From NCBI RefSeq assembly GCF_002080455.1, contig NZ_CP020555.1, positions 5,368,501-5,432,500 of the forward strand: a DNA stretch of 64,000 bases, written 5' to 3'. Every line of letters begins with the position of its first letter. Position 1 is the stretch's first letter. Shown piece after piece: positions 8,256 to 16,822 of this stretch. Origin of the DNA: Streptomyces sp. Sge12 (lineage in GTDB: Bacteria > Actinomycetota > Actinomycetes > Streptomycetales > Streptomycetaceae). Below the pieces are notes generated by a model. That model ran no database searches and had not been told where the DNA came from. It saw nothing but the letters and a program-made list of their open reading frames with translations. The position numbers and the translations under genes are program-made.

Positions 8256-8678
8256 ATGTCCATCCAGCAGTCCGACGTCGCCTACACCGCTGTCGCCACC
8301 GCCGAGAACGGCCGTGACGGTCGCGTCGCCACCAACGACGGCCAGCTCGACGTCGTCGTGAACCCGCCGAAGGAGCTCGGTGGCAGCGGTGCCGGCACCA
8401 ACCCGGAGCAGCTGTTCGCCGCCGGCTACAGCGCCTGCTTCCAGGGCGCCCTGGGCGTCGTCGCGAAGAACGTGAACGCCGACATCTCCGGCTCCACGGT
8501 CACCGCCGAGGTCGGCATCGGCAAGAACGACGACGGCTTCGGCCTGATCGTCAAGATCTCCGCCGTGATCCCGAACGTGGACGCCGCCACCGCCAAGGAG
8601 CTCATCGAGAAGGCCCACGAGGTCTGCCCGTACTCCAAGGCCACCCGCGGCAACATCACCGTCGAGCTCGCCGTCTGA
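8256..8678 (+). CDS. ohr: Organic hydroperoxide resistance protein (Ohr/OsmC family)
   Basis: 140 residues, the normal Ohr length. The two catalytic cysteines are present: Cys61 in AAGYSACFQGAL and Cys124 in HEVCPYSKATRGN. Ohr reduces organic peroxides with dihydrolipoyl-protein electrons in the cytosol. AGGAGGA lies 9 bp before the ATG, an excellent ribosome-binding site. It follows the MDR oxidoreductase and ends in a strong terminator. Control by the MarR gene is likely. Confidence 0.95.
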   Translation: MSIQQSDVAYTAVATAENGRDGRVATNDGQLDVVVNPPKELGGSGAGTNPEQLFAAGYSACFQGALGVVAKNVNADISGSTVTAEVGIGKNDDGFGLIVKISAVIPNVDAATAKELIEKAHEVCPYSKATRGNITVELAV

Positions 8679-8693
8679 TCCGGCGCTCGCAGC

Positions 8694-8729
8694 GCGAAGG
8701 CCGCACCCCCACCGGGGTGCGGCCTTCGC
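8694..8729 (+). terminator. Intrinsic-type hairpin terminator after ohr
   Basis: A perfect 16-bp stem (GCGAAGGCCGCACCCC paired with its complement at 8714-8729) around a 4-nt loop, starting 15 bp after the ohr stop. It has no T tract, as is common in Streptomyces. The stem also fills the -35 region of the next gene. Confidence 0.8.
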
Positions 8730-8731
8730 CG

Positions 8732-8737
8732 TAAACT
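8732..8737 (+). promoter_or_regulatory. Leaderless-type -10 element for the EI24 gene
   Basis: TAAACT ends 6 bp before the ATG at 8744 with no room for a ribosome-binding site, which predicts transcription starting at or next to the start codon. Confidence 0.5.
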
Positions 8738-8743
8738 GGCCCC

Positions 8744-9544
8744 ATGCGTGATCTTGCGGGGGGCTTCCGGTATCTGCTGGCCGGACAGCGATGGGTGTTC
8801 CGGCACGGCCGGTGGCTGGGCTTCGGGCTGCTGCCCGGGCTCGTGGCGTTCGTCCTCTACGCCGGCGCCCTGGTCGGGCTCGGCTACGGAGCCGACGACC
8901 TGACCGCCTGGGCCACCCCCTTCGCCGACGGCTGGTCCTCGCCGTGGCTCGCGCTCTTCCGCGGCTTCCTGACCACCCTGGTCTTCGGCCTCGGCCTCTT
9001 CGTCGCGGTGATCACCTTCACCGCGGTGACCCTGCTGATCGGCCAGCCGTTCTACGAGTCCCTCTCGGAGCAGGTCGACCGCAGCGAGGGCGGCGAGGTC
9101 CCCGAGTCCGGGCTCCCGCTCTGGCAGGAGCTGTGGGTCTCGGCCCGGGACAGCGTCAAGGTGCTCGCGCGGGTGCTGCTGTACGGGATCGTGCTGTTCG
9201 CCCTCGGGTTCGTCCCGGTGATCGGGCAGACCGTGATCCCGGTGCTCGGATTCTGCGTCTCCGGGTACTTCCTGACCCAGGAGCTCACCGCCGTGGCCCT
9301 CCAGCGGCGCAAGATGGAACTGCCCGACCGGCTGGCCCTGATGCGCTCGCGGCGGCTGCTGGTGCTGGGCTTCGGGGTGCCGCTGGTGCTGGCGTTCCTG
9401 GTGCCGCTCGTCGCGGTGTTCCTGATGCCGGGCGCGGTGGCCGGAGCCACCCTGATGGCGCGCGACCTGCTGCGGACCGACGAGGCCCCGGCTGCCGAAG
9501 CCACCCCCGCGGGTTTCGGACCGCCGCCGCCCGCGTACTCGTGA
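8744..9544 (+). CDS. EI24/CysZ-like multi-pass membrane protein
   Basis: 266 residues beginning MRDLAGGFRYLLAGQRWVFRHGRWLGFGLLPG, the conserved opening of actinobacterial EI24-domain proteins. Four to five membrane spans follow (about 22-45, 68-95, 140-172, 200-230). The family includes CysZ, a sulfate channel, but the actinobacterial members have no established substrate. No cysteine-biosynthesis gene is adjacent. A likely leaderless start at 8744 fits the TAAACT hexamer directly upstream. Confidence 0.8.
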   Translation: MRDLAGGFRYLLAGQRWVFRHGRWLGFGLLPGLVAFVLYAGALVGLGYGADDLTAWATPFADGWSSPWLALFRGFLTTLVFGLGLFVAVITFTAVTLLIGQPFYESLSEQVDRSEGGEVPESGLPLWQELWVSARDSVKVLARVLLYGIVLFALGFVPVIGQTVIPVLGFCVSGYFLTQELTAVALQRRKMELPDRLALMRSRRLLVLGFGVPLVLAFLVPLVAVFLMPGAVAGATLMARDLLRTDEAPAAEATPAGFGPPPPAYS

Positions 9545-9580
9545 CCGCCGGGCCGCGGCCGGGGCCCGCGGCGGGGCCGG

Positions 9581-10471
9581 CTACCGCTTGAGCATCAGGA
9601 TGGCCCCCGTGGTGTCCTCCCCGCCGTGCGCGGCCGGGTCCGCGGCCAGCCGGCGGCGCAGCAGGTCCACGTACGGGGCGATCAACTCGGTGCCGACCCC
9701 CTGCTCCTCGGCGGTGCGCAGCATGGTTCCGGCGCCCGTGATCTGCATGGCCAGGCCGGACACCACGCCCGAGGTGAAGTCCCGCGAGGTCAGCCGCTCG
9801 GCGGCGTTGCCGACGAAGAAACCCATCGCGCCGAGCCACTCGGACAGCAGCGGAGCCAGGTCCTTCGGGGCGACCTCGCCCTCGGTGAGCGCGTAGGCCT
9901 GCGAGATGCCGGCGAACATCCCCCACATCGCGCTCAGCAGTGCCACGTCGTGCAGGGCGGCGTGCCCGGGGTCCTCGCCGACGAAGCGGGAGCCGGCCGG
10001 GACCTCCAGCACAGCCCGGTGGGTCTCGAAGAGCGCACGCGAGCCGCTGTGGAAGACGTACCCGCCGGCCTCGGGGACGCCGATCATCGACGGCGTGGCC
10101 ATGATCCCGCCGTCCAGGTACCGGGCGCCGCGATCCTCGGCCCAGGCGGCGCGGGCGCGCGCCTCGGCCGGGGTGCCGGTGGTGAGGTTGACGAGGTCCT
10201 TGCCGGTCAGGTCGATGCCCTCCAGGGCGGAGCCGACGCTTTCGTCGTCCAGCAGACAGACCACGACCAGCGTGTTCGCGGCGACCGCGGCGGCCGGACC
10301 CGCGGCGACGGAGGCTCCTTCGGCGGCCAGGGCCCCGGCCTTGGCGGGGGTGCGGTTCCAGACGGTCAGGGGGTGCCCGGCGGCGAGCCAGGTGCGGGCG
10401 AGGGCGGTGCCCATGTCGCCGAGTCCGATGAGGGTGAGCGGGCGCTGTGCTGTGGTGTGGGTGTCGGTCAT
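9581..10471 (-). CDS. NAD(P)-binding reductase of the 6-phosphogluconate/hydroxyisobutyrate dehydrogenase type (imine-reductase-like)
   Basis: 296 residues. The Rossmann loop is GLGDMGTALARTWLAAGH near the N-terminus, with NADP-type VWNRTPAKAGAL after strand 2. DGGIMATPSMIGVPEAG around residue 120-135 matches the imine-reductase group rather than classical beta-hydroxyacid dehydrogenases, and the usual catalytic Lys region reads LLSAMWGMFAG. Such enzymes reduce imines or 2-hydroxy acids. Divergent from an HxlR regulator by 96 bp, an arrangement common for this family. Confidence 0.8.
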   Translation of the reverse strand: MTDTHTTAQRPLTLIGLGDMGTALARTWLAAGHPLTVWNRTPAKAGALAAEGASVAAGPAAAVAANTLVVVCLLDDESVGSALEGIDLTGKDLVNLTTGTPAEARARAAWAEDRGARYLDGGIMATPSMIGVPEAGGYVFHSGSRALFETHRAVLEVPAGSRFVGEDPGHAALHDVALLSAMWGMFAGISQAYALTEGEVAPKDLAPLLSEWLGAMGFFVGNAAERLTSRDFTSGVVSGLAMQITGAGTMLRTAEEQGVGTELIAPYVDLLRRRLAADPAAHGGEDTTGAILMLKR

Positions 10472-10512
10472 GCCGTTTAGCCTGTTGGCAGGCGGCGGAG
10501 CGCTCAAGTACG

Positions 10513-10524
10513 CACTTTGGAGTG
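10513..10524. promoter_or_regulatory. Candidate HxlR operator
   Basis: The arms CACT and AGTG flank a TTGG centre midway between the two divergent starts. The site is short and imperfect; assignment rests mainly on position. Confidence 0.3.
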
Positions 10525-10567
10525 GGTGGTTACCCCAAGGTGAGCGAGCAGGTGGGGAGGGTGTGCG

Positions 10568-10903
10568 ATGGCGGTGGCACGAAGGCCGGGCGCCGGCGAA
10601 TGCGGGATCGCCGCGGCGATGTCCGTGATCGACGGCAAGTGGAAGGTGTCGCTCCTGTGGGTGCTGGACCAGCGGCCCCACCGGTTCGGTGAACTGCGCA
10701 GGCTCGTCCCCGGTGTTTCCGAGAAGGTGCTCGCCGCCCAGCTGCGCGAGCTGGAGAGCGACGGCATCGTGCACCGCGAGGTGTTCGACGAGGTCCCGCC
10801 GCGCGTCGAGTACTCCCTGACCCCGCTGGGCCAGGACCTGAACGCGGCCCTGGGACCCCTGGGGGCGTGGGGCAGCAAGCACCTGCTGCCCGACACCGCC
10901 TGA
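10568..10903 (+). CDS. HxlR-family transcriptional regulator
   Basis: 111 residues with the HxlR winged-helix pattern: an N-terminal Cys (GAGECGIAAAMSVIDGKWKVSLLWVL), then the helix-turn-helix GELRRLVPGVSEKVLAAQLRELESDGIVHREV and the wing PPRVEYSLTPLGQDL. Cys12 is in the position that senses electrophiles or thiol stress in several relatives. It probably controls the divergent reductase. ATG at 10568 is preceded by GGGAGGG about 10 bp upstream. Confidence 0.9.
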   Translation: MAVARRPGAGECGIAAAMSVIDGKWKVSLLWVLDQRPHRFGELRRLVPGVSEKVLAAQLRELESDGIVHREVFDEVPPRVEYSLTPLGQDLNAALGPLGAWGSKHLLPDTA

Positions 10904-10907
10904 ACCC

Positions 10908-11630
10908 CTACGTGCGCGGTTCCACCCACAGCGCCTCGCCGACGGCGCACAGTTCCCCGTCGGCCGTGGCCAGGGCCGTGCCCACGGTGTACTTGCGGCC
11001 CGCCGACGACAGCATCCAGGCGTAGGAGACGAGCCCCTCGCCCACCGGCACCGGCCGCAGCAGCCGGGCGCCCAGCGCGGCGGTGACCGCGCCGGCTCCG
11101 CGGCCGTCGAGCAGCCGGCCGGCCGCGTTCCCGGGGCAGTCCAGCGCGCCCCACACCAGCTCGGGCGGCAGCAGCCCGTCCGCGCCGCCCAGTTCGGGCG
11201 CGGGGGTCCAGGCGGCGGCGACCAGCTCGCGGCCCGGCACCGTACCGCAGTGCAGGCGCAGCCCGGTGGCGGGCGTCCGGTCCAGGCCGCATCCGAAGCA
11301 GTCGGCCTGGCCGTCCGGCGGGTCCGCCCGGAAGGCCTCGGCGGCCGCCACGGCCCGGTCCCAGGAGGGGGCCTCGGGACCGTCCGCGGGAGGCGCTCCG
11401 GCCGGGCTCGCCACGGCCAGCAGCAGCTCGCCGTCCGTCAGCTCGCAGCCGCCGTCCGCGGTCGCGGCGAGGTGGACCGGAGCGCCGGTCGGCACGGGCC
11501 GCCGGAAGTCCACCCGTACGCTCTTCGCCGCGGCGCGGGCGGCCAGTACGCCCGCCACGTAGCCGCCGAAGGCCACCCCCGGATATCCGTGGAGGCGTTC
11601 GGGCACCGTGATCGTCTCGAAGTCGCTCAT
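10908..11630 (-). CDS. Hotdog-fold thioesterase-like protein
   Basis: 240 residues that read as a double hotdog: an N-terminal half starting FETITVPERLHGYPGVAFGGYVAGVLAARAA and a C-terminal half with WGALDCPGNAAGRLL and a YTVGTALATADGELCAVGEALWV end. A CFGCGLDR motif sits between them. Acyl-CoA thioesterase-like proteins share this layout, but no catalytic residue can be assigned with confidence. GAGGTGG lies 5 bp before the ATG at 11630, preferred over an in-frame GTG at 11639. It follows the nitrilase-like gene by 13 bp, so the two are co-transcribed. Confidence 0.65.
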   Translation of the reverse strand: MSDFETITVPERLHGYPGVAFGGYVAGVLAARAAAKSVRVDFRRPVPTGAPVHLAATADGGCELTDGELLLAVASPAGAPPADGPEAPSWDRAVAAAEAFRADPPDGQADCFGCGLDRTPATGLRLHCGTVPGRELVAAAWTPAPELGGADGLLPPELVWGALDCPGNAAGRLLDGRGAGAVTAALGARLLRPVPVGEGLVSYAWMLSSAGRKYTVGTALATADGELCAVGEALWVEPRT

Positions 11631-11643
11631 GGCGCCCACCTCA

Positions 11644-12363
11644 TCACACCGCGGCCGTCGCGACGGAGGCCGTCACCACCGAGGCCGTACGGTCGTCCGC
11701 CTCCGCCAGCAGCGCCCCGCCCGGGGCCCACACGGCCGACCGGCCGCAGCCGGTCCACGGGCCCGCCGGGCCGACATGGTTGGCGAGGACCACGTACAGG
11801 CCGTGCTCCCGCGCGATCCCGGGATAGACGGTGGCGCGCTCGTGGATCCCGTCGCCCGTCCCGTACAGGGAGCTCGCGAGGTGGACCCGGCAGCCGTCGG
11901 CCGCGCCCCGGCCGGGCAGTTCGGGGAAGTGGTTGTCGTAGCAGACGCCCAGGCAGAAGCGGATCCCGCCGAGTTCGAAGCGCCCGTCGTCCTCACCGGC
12001 CCGGAAGAGCTCCTGCTCGTGCCGGTACAGGTGCTGCTTCGCGTACGTCGTCACGTGCGCGCCGTCCGCGTCGTGGACCACGGTCGCGAGCGCGGGGCGC
12101 GGACCGCCGGTGGGCAGCGCGACGTTCACGGCGGTGGCGATCCCGGCGGAGCGCAGCGGATCCAGCCGCGGATCGTCGGCGGCCGTCCACAGCCCCGGGT
12201 CGGCGGCCAGCGCGCCGAGCTCGTACCCGGTGAGCGCGAGCTCGGGGAACACCACCAGCTCGGCGCCCTGTGCACGGGCCTCGGCGGCGAGGTCCGCGGC
12301 CCGGGCGGCATTGGCCCGGACATCGGCGGGGACACAGGTCAGCTGCGCTGCGGCGATTTTCAC
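11644..12363 (-). CDS. Carbon-nitrogen hydrolase (nitrilase superfamily)
   Basis: 239 residues with the complete Glu-Lys-Cys triad: Glu41 in VVFPELALTGYE, Lys in TTYAKQHLYRHE, and Cys in FCLGVCYDNHFPELP. Family members hydrolyse non-peptide C-N bonds of amides, nitriles or carbamoyl compounds in the cytosol. The length is at the short end for the superfamily but all core motifs are present. It heads a two-gene unit with the hotdog protein. The TetR gene lies 37 bp upstream on the same strand. Substrate unknown. Confidence 0.85.
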   Translation of the reverse strand: MKIAAAQLTCVPADVRANAARAADLAAEARAQGAELVVFPELALTGYELGALAADPGLWTAADDPRLDPLRSAGIATAVNVALPTGGPRPALATVVHDADGAHVTTYAKQHLYRHEQELFRAGEDDGRFELGGIRFCLGVCYDNHFPELPGRGAADGCRVHLASSLYGTGDGIHERATVYPGIAREHGLYVVLANHVGPAGPWTGCGRSAVWAPGGALLAEADDRTASVVTASVATAAV

Positions 12364-12400
12364 AGGGTCAGGATGCCAGCCCGGCCGAGGCCGCTTCGGC

Positions 12401-12982
12401 CTAGGGGACCTCCTGCGGTCCCCGCAGGAGGGTCAGGAACGAGCGGAAGGCGGCGGGCATGTCCACCGATTCGGGGGCCAGCAGCCACTGGTACTGGAGC
12501 CCGTCCATGACCGCCGTCAGCAGCGGGGCCGCCTGCTCCGGGGTGAGCCCCGAGGGGAGCCGGTCGCCGAACTCGGCGCGCAGAACCGCCGCCATCTCCG
12601 AACGGACCTGGGCGTAGCGCTCGGTGAAGAACTCCCGGGCCGGATGCCCGTCGGTGACGCTCTCGCCCAGCAGCGCCGAGAAGGTCTGCACGATGCCCGG
12701 GCGCATGGCGTTGTACTCCACCAGCGAGGCGAGCAGGTCCAGGCGCCAGGTGCCGGCCGCGGAGCGCGAGCCGCCGCCCGTGTCCCAGCGGTCGCGTTCC
12801 TCCAGCACCGCGACGAGCAGTGCCTCCTTGGTCGGGAAGTAGTGCAGCAGCCCCTGCTGGGTCAGGCCCACGCGTTCGGCGACGGTGGCCAGGGACGCGC
12901 CCCGGTAGCCGCGCTCCGCGATGACCTCGACGGCGGCGCGGACGATCTCCCCGCGGCGCTCCTCGCTCCTCGCCCTGACCAT
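12401..12982 (-). CDS. TetR-family transcriptional regulator
   Basis: 193 residues. The N-terminal helix-turn-helix is typical: RRGEIVRAAVEVIAERGYRGASLATVAERVGLTQQGLLHYFPTKEALL. The ligand domain follows. It is divergent from the GH3 beta-glucosidase gene across 153 bp that hold a candidate operator, so repression of that gene is likely. It also lies upstream of the nitrilase-hotdog pair and could read into it. Confidence 0.9.
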   Translation of the reverse strand: MVRARSEERRGEIVRAAVEVIAERGYRGASLATVAERVGLTQQGLLHYFPTKEALLVAVLEERDRWDTGGGSRSAAGTWRLDLLASLVEYNAMRPGIVQTFSALLGESVTDGHPAREFFTERYAQVRSEMAAVLRAEFGDRLPSGLTPEQAAPLLTAVMDGLQYQWLLAPESVDMPAAFRSFLTLLRGPQEVP

Positions 12983-13055
12983 CTCCCCGGCACCCCTTCC
13001 CGTTCAGGCCCTGCTCACAGGACCGTACGGCATTCGAATATCACGAACAGGTCAC

Positions 13056-13069
13056 GAACCCTACCGTTC
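13056..13069. promoter_or_regulatory. Candidate TetR operator upstream of the GH3 gene
   Basis: GAACCCTACCGTTC is an imperfect palindrome matching its own reverse complement at 10 of 14 positions (GAAC..TA..GTTC). A second CACGAAC lies just upstream at 13043-13049. It sits between the divergent TetR and GH3 starts. Confidence 0.4.
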
Positions 13070-13135
13070 AACAGGTAACAGGTCCACGATGGGGGCACCG
13101 CACCGAGCAACCGCACTCAACGAGGAGGCACGGCC

Positions 13136-15586
13136 GTGACCGATGCCGATCAGGTCCGCGATCAGATGCGCAACGACGCCGTCGAGGCGGCGCTGGGCAA
13201 ACTGGACCTCGACACCAAGACCCGGCTCCTGGCCGGCCAGGACATGTGGTCCCTGCCCGCCGTCCCCGCGATCGGACTGGAGTCCCTGGTCATGTCCGAC
13301 GGCCCCATCGGGGTCCGCGGCGTGCGCTGGACCGCCGACGACCCGTCCATCGCCCTGCCGTCCCCGACCGCGCTCGCCGCCGCCTGGGACCCGGAGCTCG
13401 CCCGCCGCGCCGGCCGGCTCCTCGCCCAGGAGGCCCGCCGCAAGGGCGTCCACGTCCTCCTCGCGCCCACCGTCAACCTGCACCGCTCCCCGCTCGGCGG
13501 CCGGCACTTCGAGTGCTACTCCGAGGACCCGTACCTCACCGGCGCCATCGGCTCCGGCTACGTGAACGGCGTCCAGGACGGCGGGGTCGGCACCACCGTC
13601 AAGCACTACGTGGGCAACGACGCCGAGACCGACCGGTTCACCGTCGACAGCGTCATCGCCCCGCGCCCCCTGCGCGAGCTGTACCTCGCGCCCTTCGAGG
13701 CCATCGTCGCCAATGCCCACCCCTGGGGCATCATGACCGCCTACAACCAGGTCAACGGCACAACCATGACCGAACACCAGTACCTGGTCAACGAGGTCCT
13801 GCGCGCCGAATGGGGCTTCGACGGCTGCAACGTCTCCGACTGGATGGCCGCCCGCTCCACCGCCGGCGACATCCGGGGCGGCCTGGACGTGGCCATGCCC
13901 GGCCCCACCACCGTCTACGGTCCCGCCCTCGCCGAGGCCGTCCGCGCCGGGGAGGTCCCCGAGTCCGCCGTGGACGAGGCCGTGCGCAACGTCCTGCGCC
14001 TCGCCGCCCGCGTCGGCGTCCTGGAGGGCGCCCCCGCCGTCGTCGAGAGCGCCCCCGCCCCGATCGACGGCCAGGCCCTGGCCCGCGAGCTCGCCGCCCG
14101 CGGCTTCGTCCTGGTCCGCAACGAAGGGACGCTGCCCCTCGACGCCACCGCCGGCCGCACCGTCGCCCTCGCGGGCGCCGCCGCCCGCGACGCCCGCGTT
14201 CTCGGCGGGGGGAGCGCCACCGTCTTCCCCGAGCGCATCGTCTCCCCGCTGGACGGCCTCACCGCGGCCCTGCCCGAAGGCGCCCTCACCTTCAGCGTCG
14301 GCGCCGACCCCTCCGACGAACTCACCCCCGCCGGTCAGGGCTTCGAGCTGCACGCCGTCTGCCGCGACGCCTCCGGCGCCGTCCTCGGCGAGGGCGGCCT
14401 GCCGTCCGGCCAGGTCCAGTGGATCGGCGACGACCTGCCCGCGGGAGTCACCTACGAGACCATGGCGAGCATCGAGGTGCGCGGTACGTTCGTGCCGCGC
14501 GAGAGCGGCGAGCACGCCTTCGGCACCCGCGGACTCGGCGCCTTCGCCCTGGCCGTCGGCGGCGAGAACCTGTGGAGCGGCGTCCAGGAGATGGGCAACG
14601 AGGCCGACCCCTTCGAGGCGTTCTTCGGCGCCCCCAGCGAGCGGGCCCGCGTCACCCTCGCCGAGGGCGAGCCCGTCGAGGTGTCACTGACCTTCCAGGT
14701 CCCCGACATGACCGCGCTGCCGCTCAGGGCGATCATGTTCTCGCTCCTCCACCTCGGCCCGCGGCGCGACGCCGACGAGCTGATCGCCGAAGCCGTCGCC
14801 GCCGCCCGGGAGGCCGACACCGCCGTCGTGGTCGTCGCCACCACCGAGCGCGTGGAGTCCGAGGGCTTCGACCGGCAGGACCTCGCCCTCCCCGGCCGCC
14901 AGGACGACCTGGTGCGCGCCGTCGCCGCCGTCAACCCGAACACGGTGGTCGTCGTCAACGCGGGCTCCCCGGTGGAGCTCCCGTGGCGCGAGGACGTCGC
15001 CGCCGTCCTGCTGACCTGGTTCCCCGGGCAGGAGGGCGGGGCCGCGCTGGCCGACGTACTCCTCGGCGACGCGGAGCCGGGCGGGCGGCTGCCCACCACC
15101 TGGCCCGCCCGGTTCGCGGACGCGCCCGTCACCGAGGTGGTCCCCACCGACGGGCGACTGGAGTACCGCGAGGGGCTCTTCATCGGCTACCGGGCGTACG
15201 AGAAGCACGCCGTGGCCCCCGCCTACCCCTTCGGGCACGGCCTCGGCTACACCGAATGGACCTACGAGTCCGTGGAGGCCACCGCCGACACCGTCCGGGT
15301 CCGCCTCACCAACACCGGCGCCCGGCCCGGCCGCGAGGTCGTCCAGGTCTACCTGGCGCCCGTGCAGGACGGCGCGGAGCGCCCGGCGAGCTGGCTGGCC
15401 GCCTTCGCGGGCGTCGCGGCGGGCCCCGGCGAGAGCGTCGAGACCGAGATCCCGCTGCCCGCCCGGGCCTTCGAGATCTGGGACGAGCAGGCCCGCGGCT
15501 GGCGGCGGATCGGCGGCACCTACGAGGTCCGCGTGAGCCACTCGCACGGTGACACCCGGCTGACCGCGAGCCTCGACATCGCGTGA
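13136..15586 (+). CDS. Glycoside hydrolase family 3 beta-glucosidase with PA14 insert
   Basis: 816 residues. The GH3 N-terminal barrel carries KHYVGNDAETDR and the nucleophile Asp235 in CNVSDWMAARS. The second domain begins after about residue 310 (ELAARGFVLVRNEGTLPL) and contains a PA14-like insert at about 390-520 (ASIEVRGTFVPRESGEHAF). A fibronectin-III-like C-terminal domain ends the protein (VRVRLTNTGARPGREVVQVYL). There is no signal peptide, so it acts in the cytosol on imported beta-glucosides or other glycosides. GTG start at 13136 with GAGGAGG 7 bp upstream. The divergent TetR gene probably controls it. Confidence 0.92.
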   Translation: MTDADQVRDQMRNDAVEAALGKLDLDTKTRLLAGQDMWSLPAVPAIGLESLVMSDGPIGVRGVRWTADDPSIALPSPTALAAAWDPELARRAGRLLAQEARRKGVHVLLAPTVNLHRSPLGGRHFECYSEDPYLTGAIGSGYVNGVQDGGVGTTVKHYVGNDAETDRFTVDSVIAPRPLRELYLAPFEAIVANAHPWGIMTAYNQVNGTTMTEHQYLVNEVLRAEWGFDGCNVSDWMAARSTAGDIRGGLDVAMPGPTTVYGPALAEAVRAGEVPESAVDEAVRNVLRLAARVGVLEGAPAVVESAPAPIDGQALARELAARGFVLVRNEGTLPLDATAGRTVALAGAAARDARVLGGGSATVFPERIVSPLDGLTAALPEGALTFSVGADPSDELTPAGQGFELHAVCRDASGAVLGEGGLPSGQVQWIGDDLPAGVTYETMASIEVRGTFVPRESGEHAFGTRGLGAFALAVGGENLWSGVQEMGNEADPFEAFFGAPSERARVTLAEGEPVEVSLTFQVPDMTALPLRAIMFSLLHLGPRRDADELIAEAVAAAREADTAVVVVATTERVESEGFDRQDLALPGRQDDLVRAVAAVNPNTVVVVNAGSPVELPWREDVAAVLLTWFPGQEGGAALADVLLGDAEPGGRLPTTWPARFADAPVTEVVPTDGRLEYREGLFIGYRAYEKHAVAPAYPFGHGLGYTEWTYESVEATADTVRVRLTNTGARPGREVVQVYLAPVQDGAERPASWLAAFAGVAAGPGESVETEIPLPARAFEIWDEQARGWRRIGGTYEVRVSHSHGDTRLTASLDIA

Positions 15587-15673
15587 CACCCCGTATGGCC
15601 GGAAATCACCCCTGAATACCGGTCCGGGGGCGGGCCCTGACACCCGCCCCCGGACCCTCTCCGTACCGGAGCG

Positions 15674-16573
15674 TCAACGCGGGGGCTCGGCCGCCGTCAC
15701 CTGGCGGTGCGCCAGTTCCGCGAGCCGCGCCTGCCCGTCCTTGCCCGGATGGAACCAGTCCCAGCGGCTCAACTGATCCGCCGCGAAGGGGTACTGGAAC
15801 ACCGCGCCGCCGTCGTAGCGGCACAGCGGATCCTTTCCGCAGACCTCGCGCAGCACCTCGTTGTACTCCACCACCCGCGCCCGCACCTGTTCGCGCCGGG
15901 CCGTCGCACCCGTGGCCGCCGACAGCGGGTCGGCGAGCATGGACTGACAGATGCCCAGCTTCCAGATCTGCCGCACCATCGGGAGGTCCTTGCCCTGCTC
16001 CCACAGCCGCTGGAGGTCCGGCACGCTGGAGACGTACACCTGGGAGGCGGGCGAGGTGGCCCGCAGCTGCGCGAGCGCCGACTCGAATCCGGACCGGAAG
16101 TCCGCCACCGGGGTCATCGACGAAGCCGTGGGCCGGCAGGCGTCGTTCGAGCCCACCATCACTGTGACCAGGTCGGGCTTGTGCACGGCGGCCCCCGCCA
16201 GCTGGGCCGGCAGGTCCGCCATCCGGGAGCCGGTCACCGCGTAGTTCCAGCTCCGGGCAGGCACCTCGGCGTCCCCGAGCAGCCGGGCCGCGAGGGAGCG
16301 CACCGCCGGGTCGTTCCCGGTGGCCCAGGAGACCTCCGGGCAGTCGGCCAGCACCGAACAGGCGTCGAACCCGCGCGTGATGGAGTCACCCACAGCGGCG
16401 ATCGATGCGGGCGCCGTGTTCCAGCGCGGTGCGCTCTGTGCCCCGCGCTCGCCGCCGTGCTCGCCCGACCCGCCCGAGCTGCACCCGCTGACCGCCCCCG
16501 CCAGCAGCACGACCGCCGTGCCCGCGCCCGCGAGAGTCCGGCGTGCGCGGCGGCGCGGAACGGTGGTGCGCAT
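15674..16573 (-). CDS. SGNH/GDSL-type lipoprotein hydrolase
   Basis: 299 residues. A basic N-terminus and hydrophobic stretch end in the lipobox VSGC, so the protein should be lipid-anchored outside the membrane. The SGNH blocks are present: block I AAVGDSITRGFD, block III MVGSNDACRP, and block V RWDWFHPGKDG with the catalytic His. Such enzymes are esterases or acyl hydrolases. The ATG at 16573 is preferred over an upstream in-frame start because AAGGAGGG lies just before it and the shorter form gives a good signal sequence. Confidence 0.85.
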   Translation of the reverse strand: MRTTVPRRRARRTLAGAGTAVVLLAGAVSGCSSGGSGEHGGERGAQSAPRWNTAPASIAAVGDSITRGFDACSVLADCPEVSWATGNDPAVRSLAARLLGDAEVPARSWNYAVTGSRMADLPAQLAGAAVHKPDLVTVMVGSNDACRPTASSMTPVADFRSGFESALAQLRATSPASQVYVSSVPDLQRLWEQGKDLPMVRQIWKLGICQSMLADPLSAATGATARREQVRARVVEYNEVLREVCGKDPLCRYDGGAVFQYPFAADQLSRWDWFHPGKDGQARLAELAHRQVTAAEPPR

Positions 16574-16736
16574 GGGAAGGGACCCTCCTTGTCGCCCCCG
16601 TGTCATTCGGGGGGTCCTGCTGAGTGAAAGCTCGGTGTTTACCGGGTTCGGAGCGACCGTACGTCACACCATGACCCCTGGCGCACGGTAGCTTTTTCCC
16701 GTGGCGTTTCGGCCGCAGGTCCCGTAGCGCAATGTC

Positions 16737-16800
16737 AAATAATTTCCGTTACATTACATCACGTCACATACTGTCCGTTTTATGGAGTTTATTCCCGACC
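16737..16800 (+). promoter_or_regulatory. AT-rich promoter region of the DUF3145 gene
   Basis: A 60-bp stretch of strikingly low GC, with short repeats of TTACAT and CACGTCACAT. A possible -10 is CATACT (16767-16772) with TTTCCG 18 bp upstream. It is the only obvious promoter for the downstream gene; the divergent GDSL gene could also use it. Confidence 0.4.
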
Positions 16801-16822
16801 TCGTCCCACACTGGAGGTCCCG

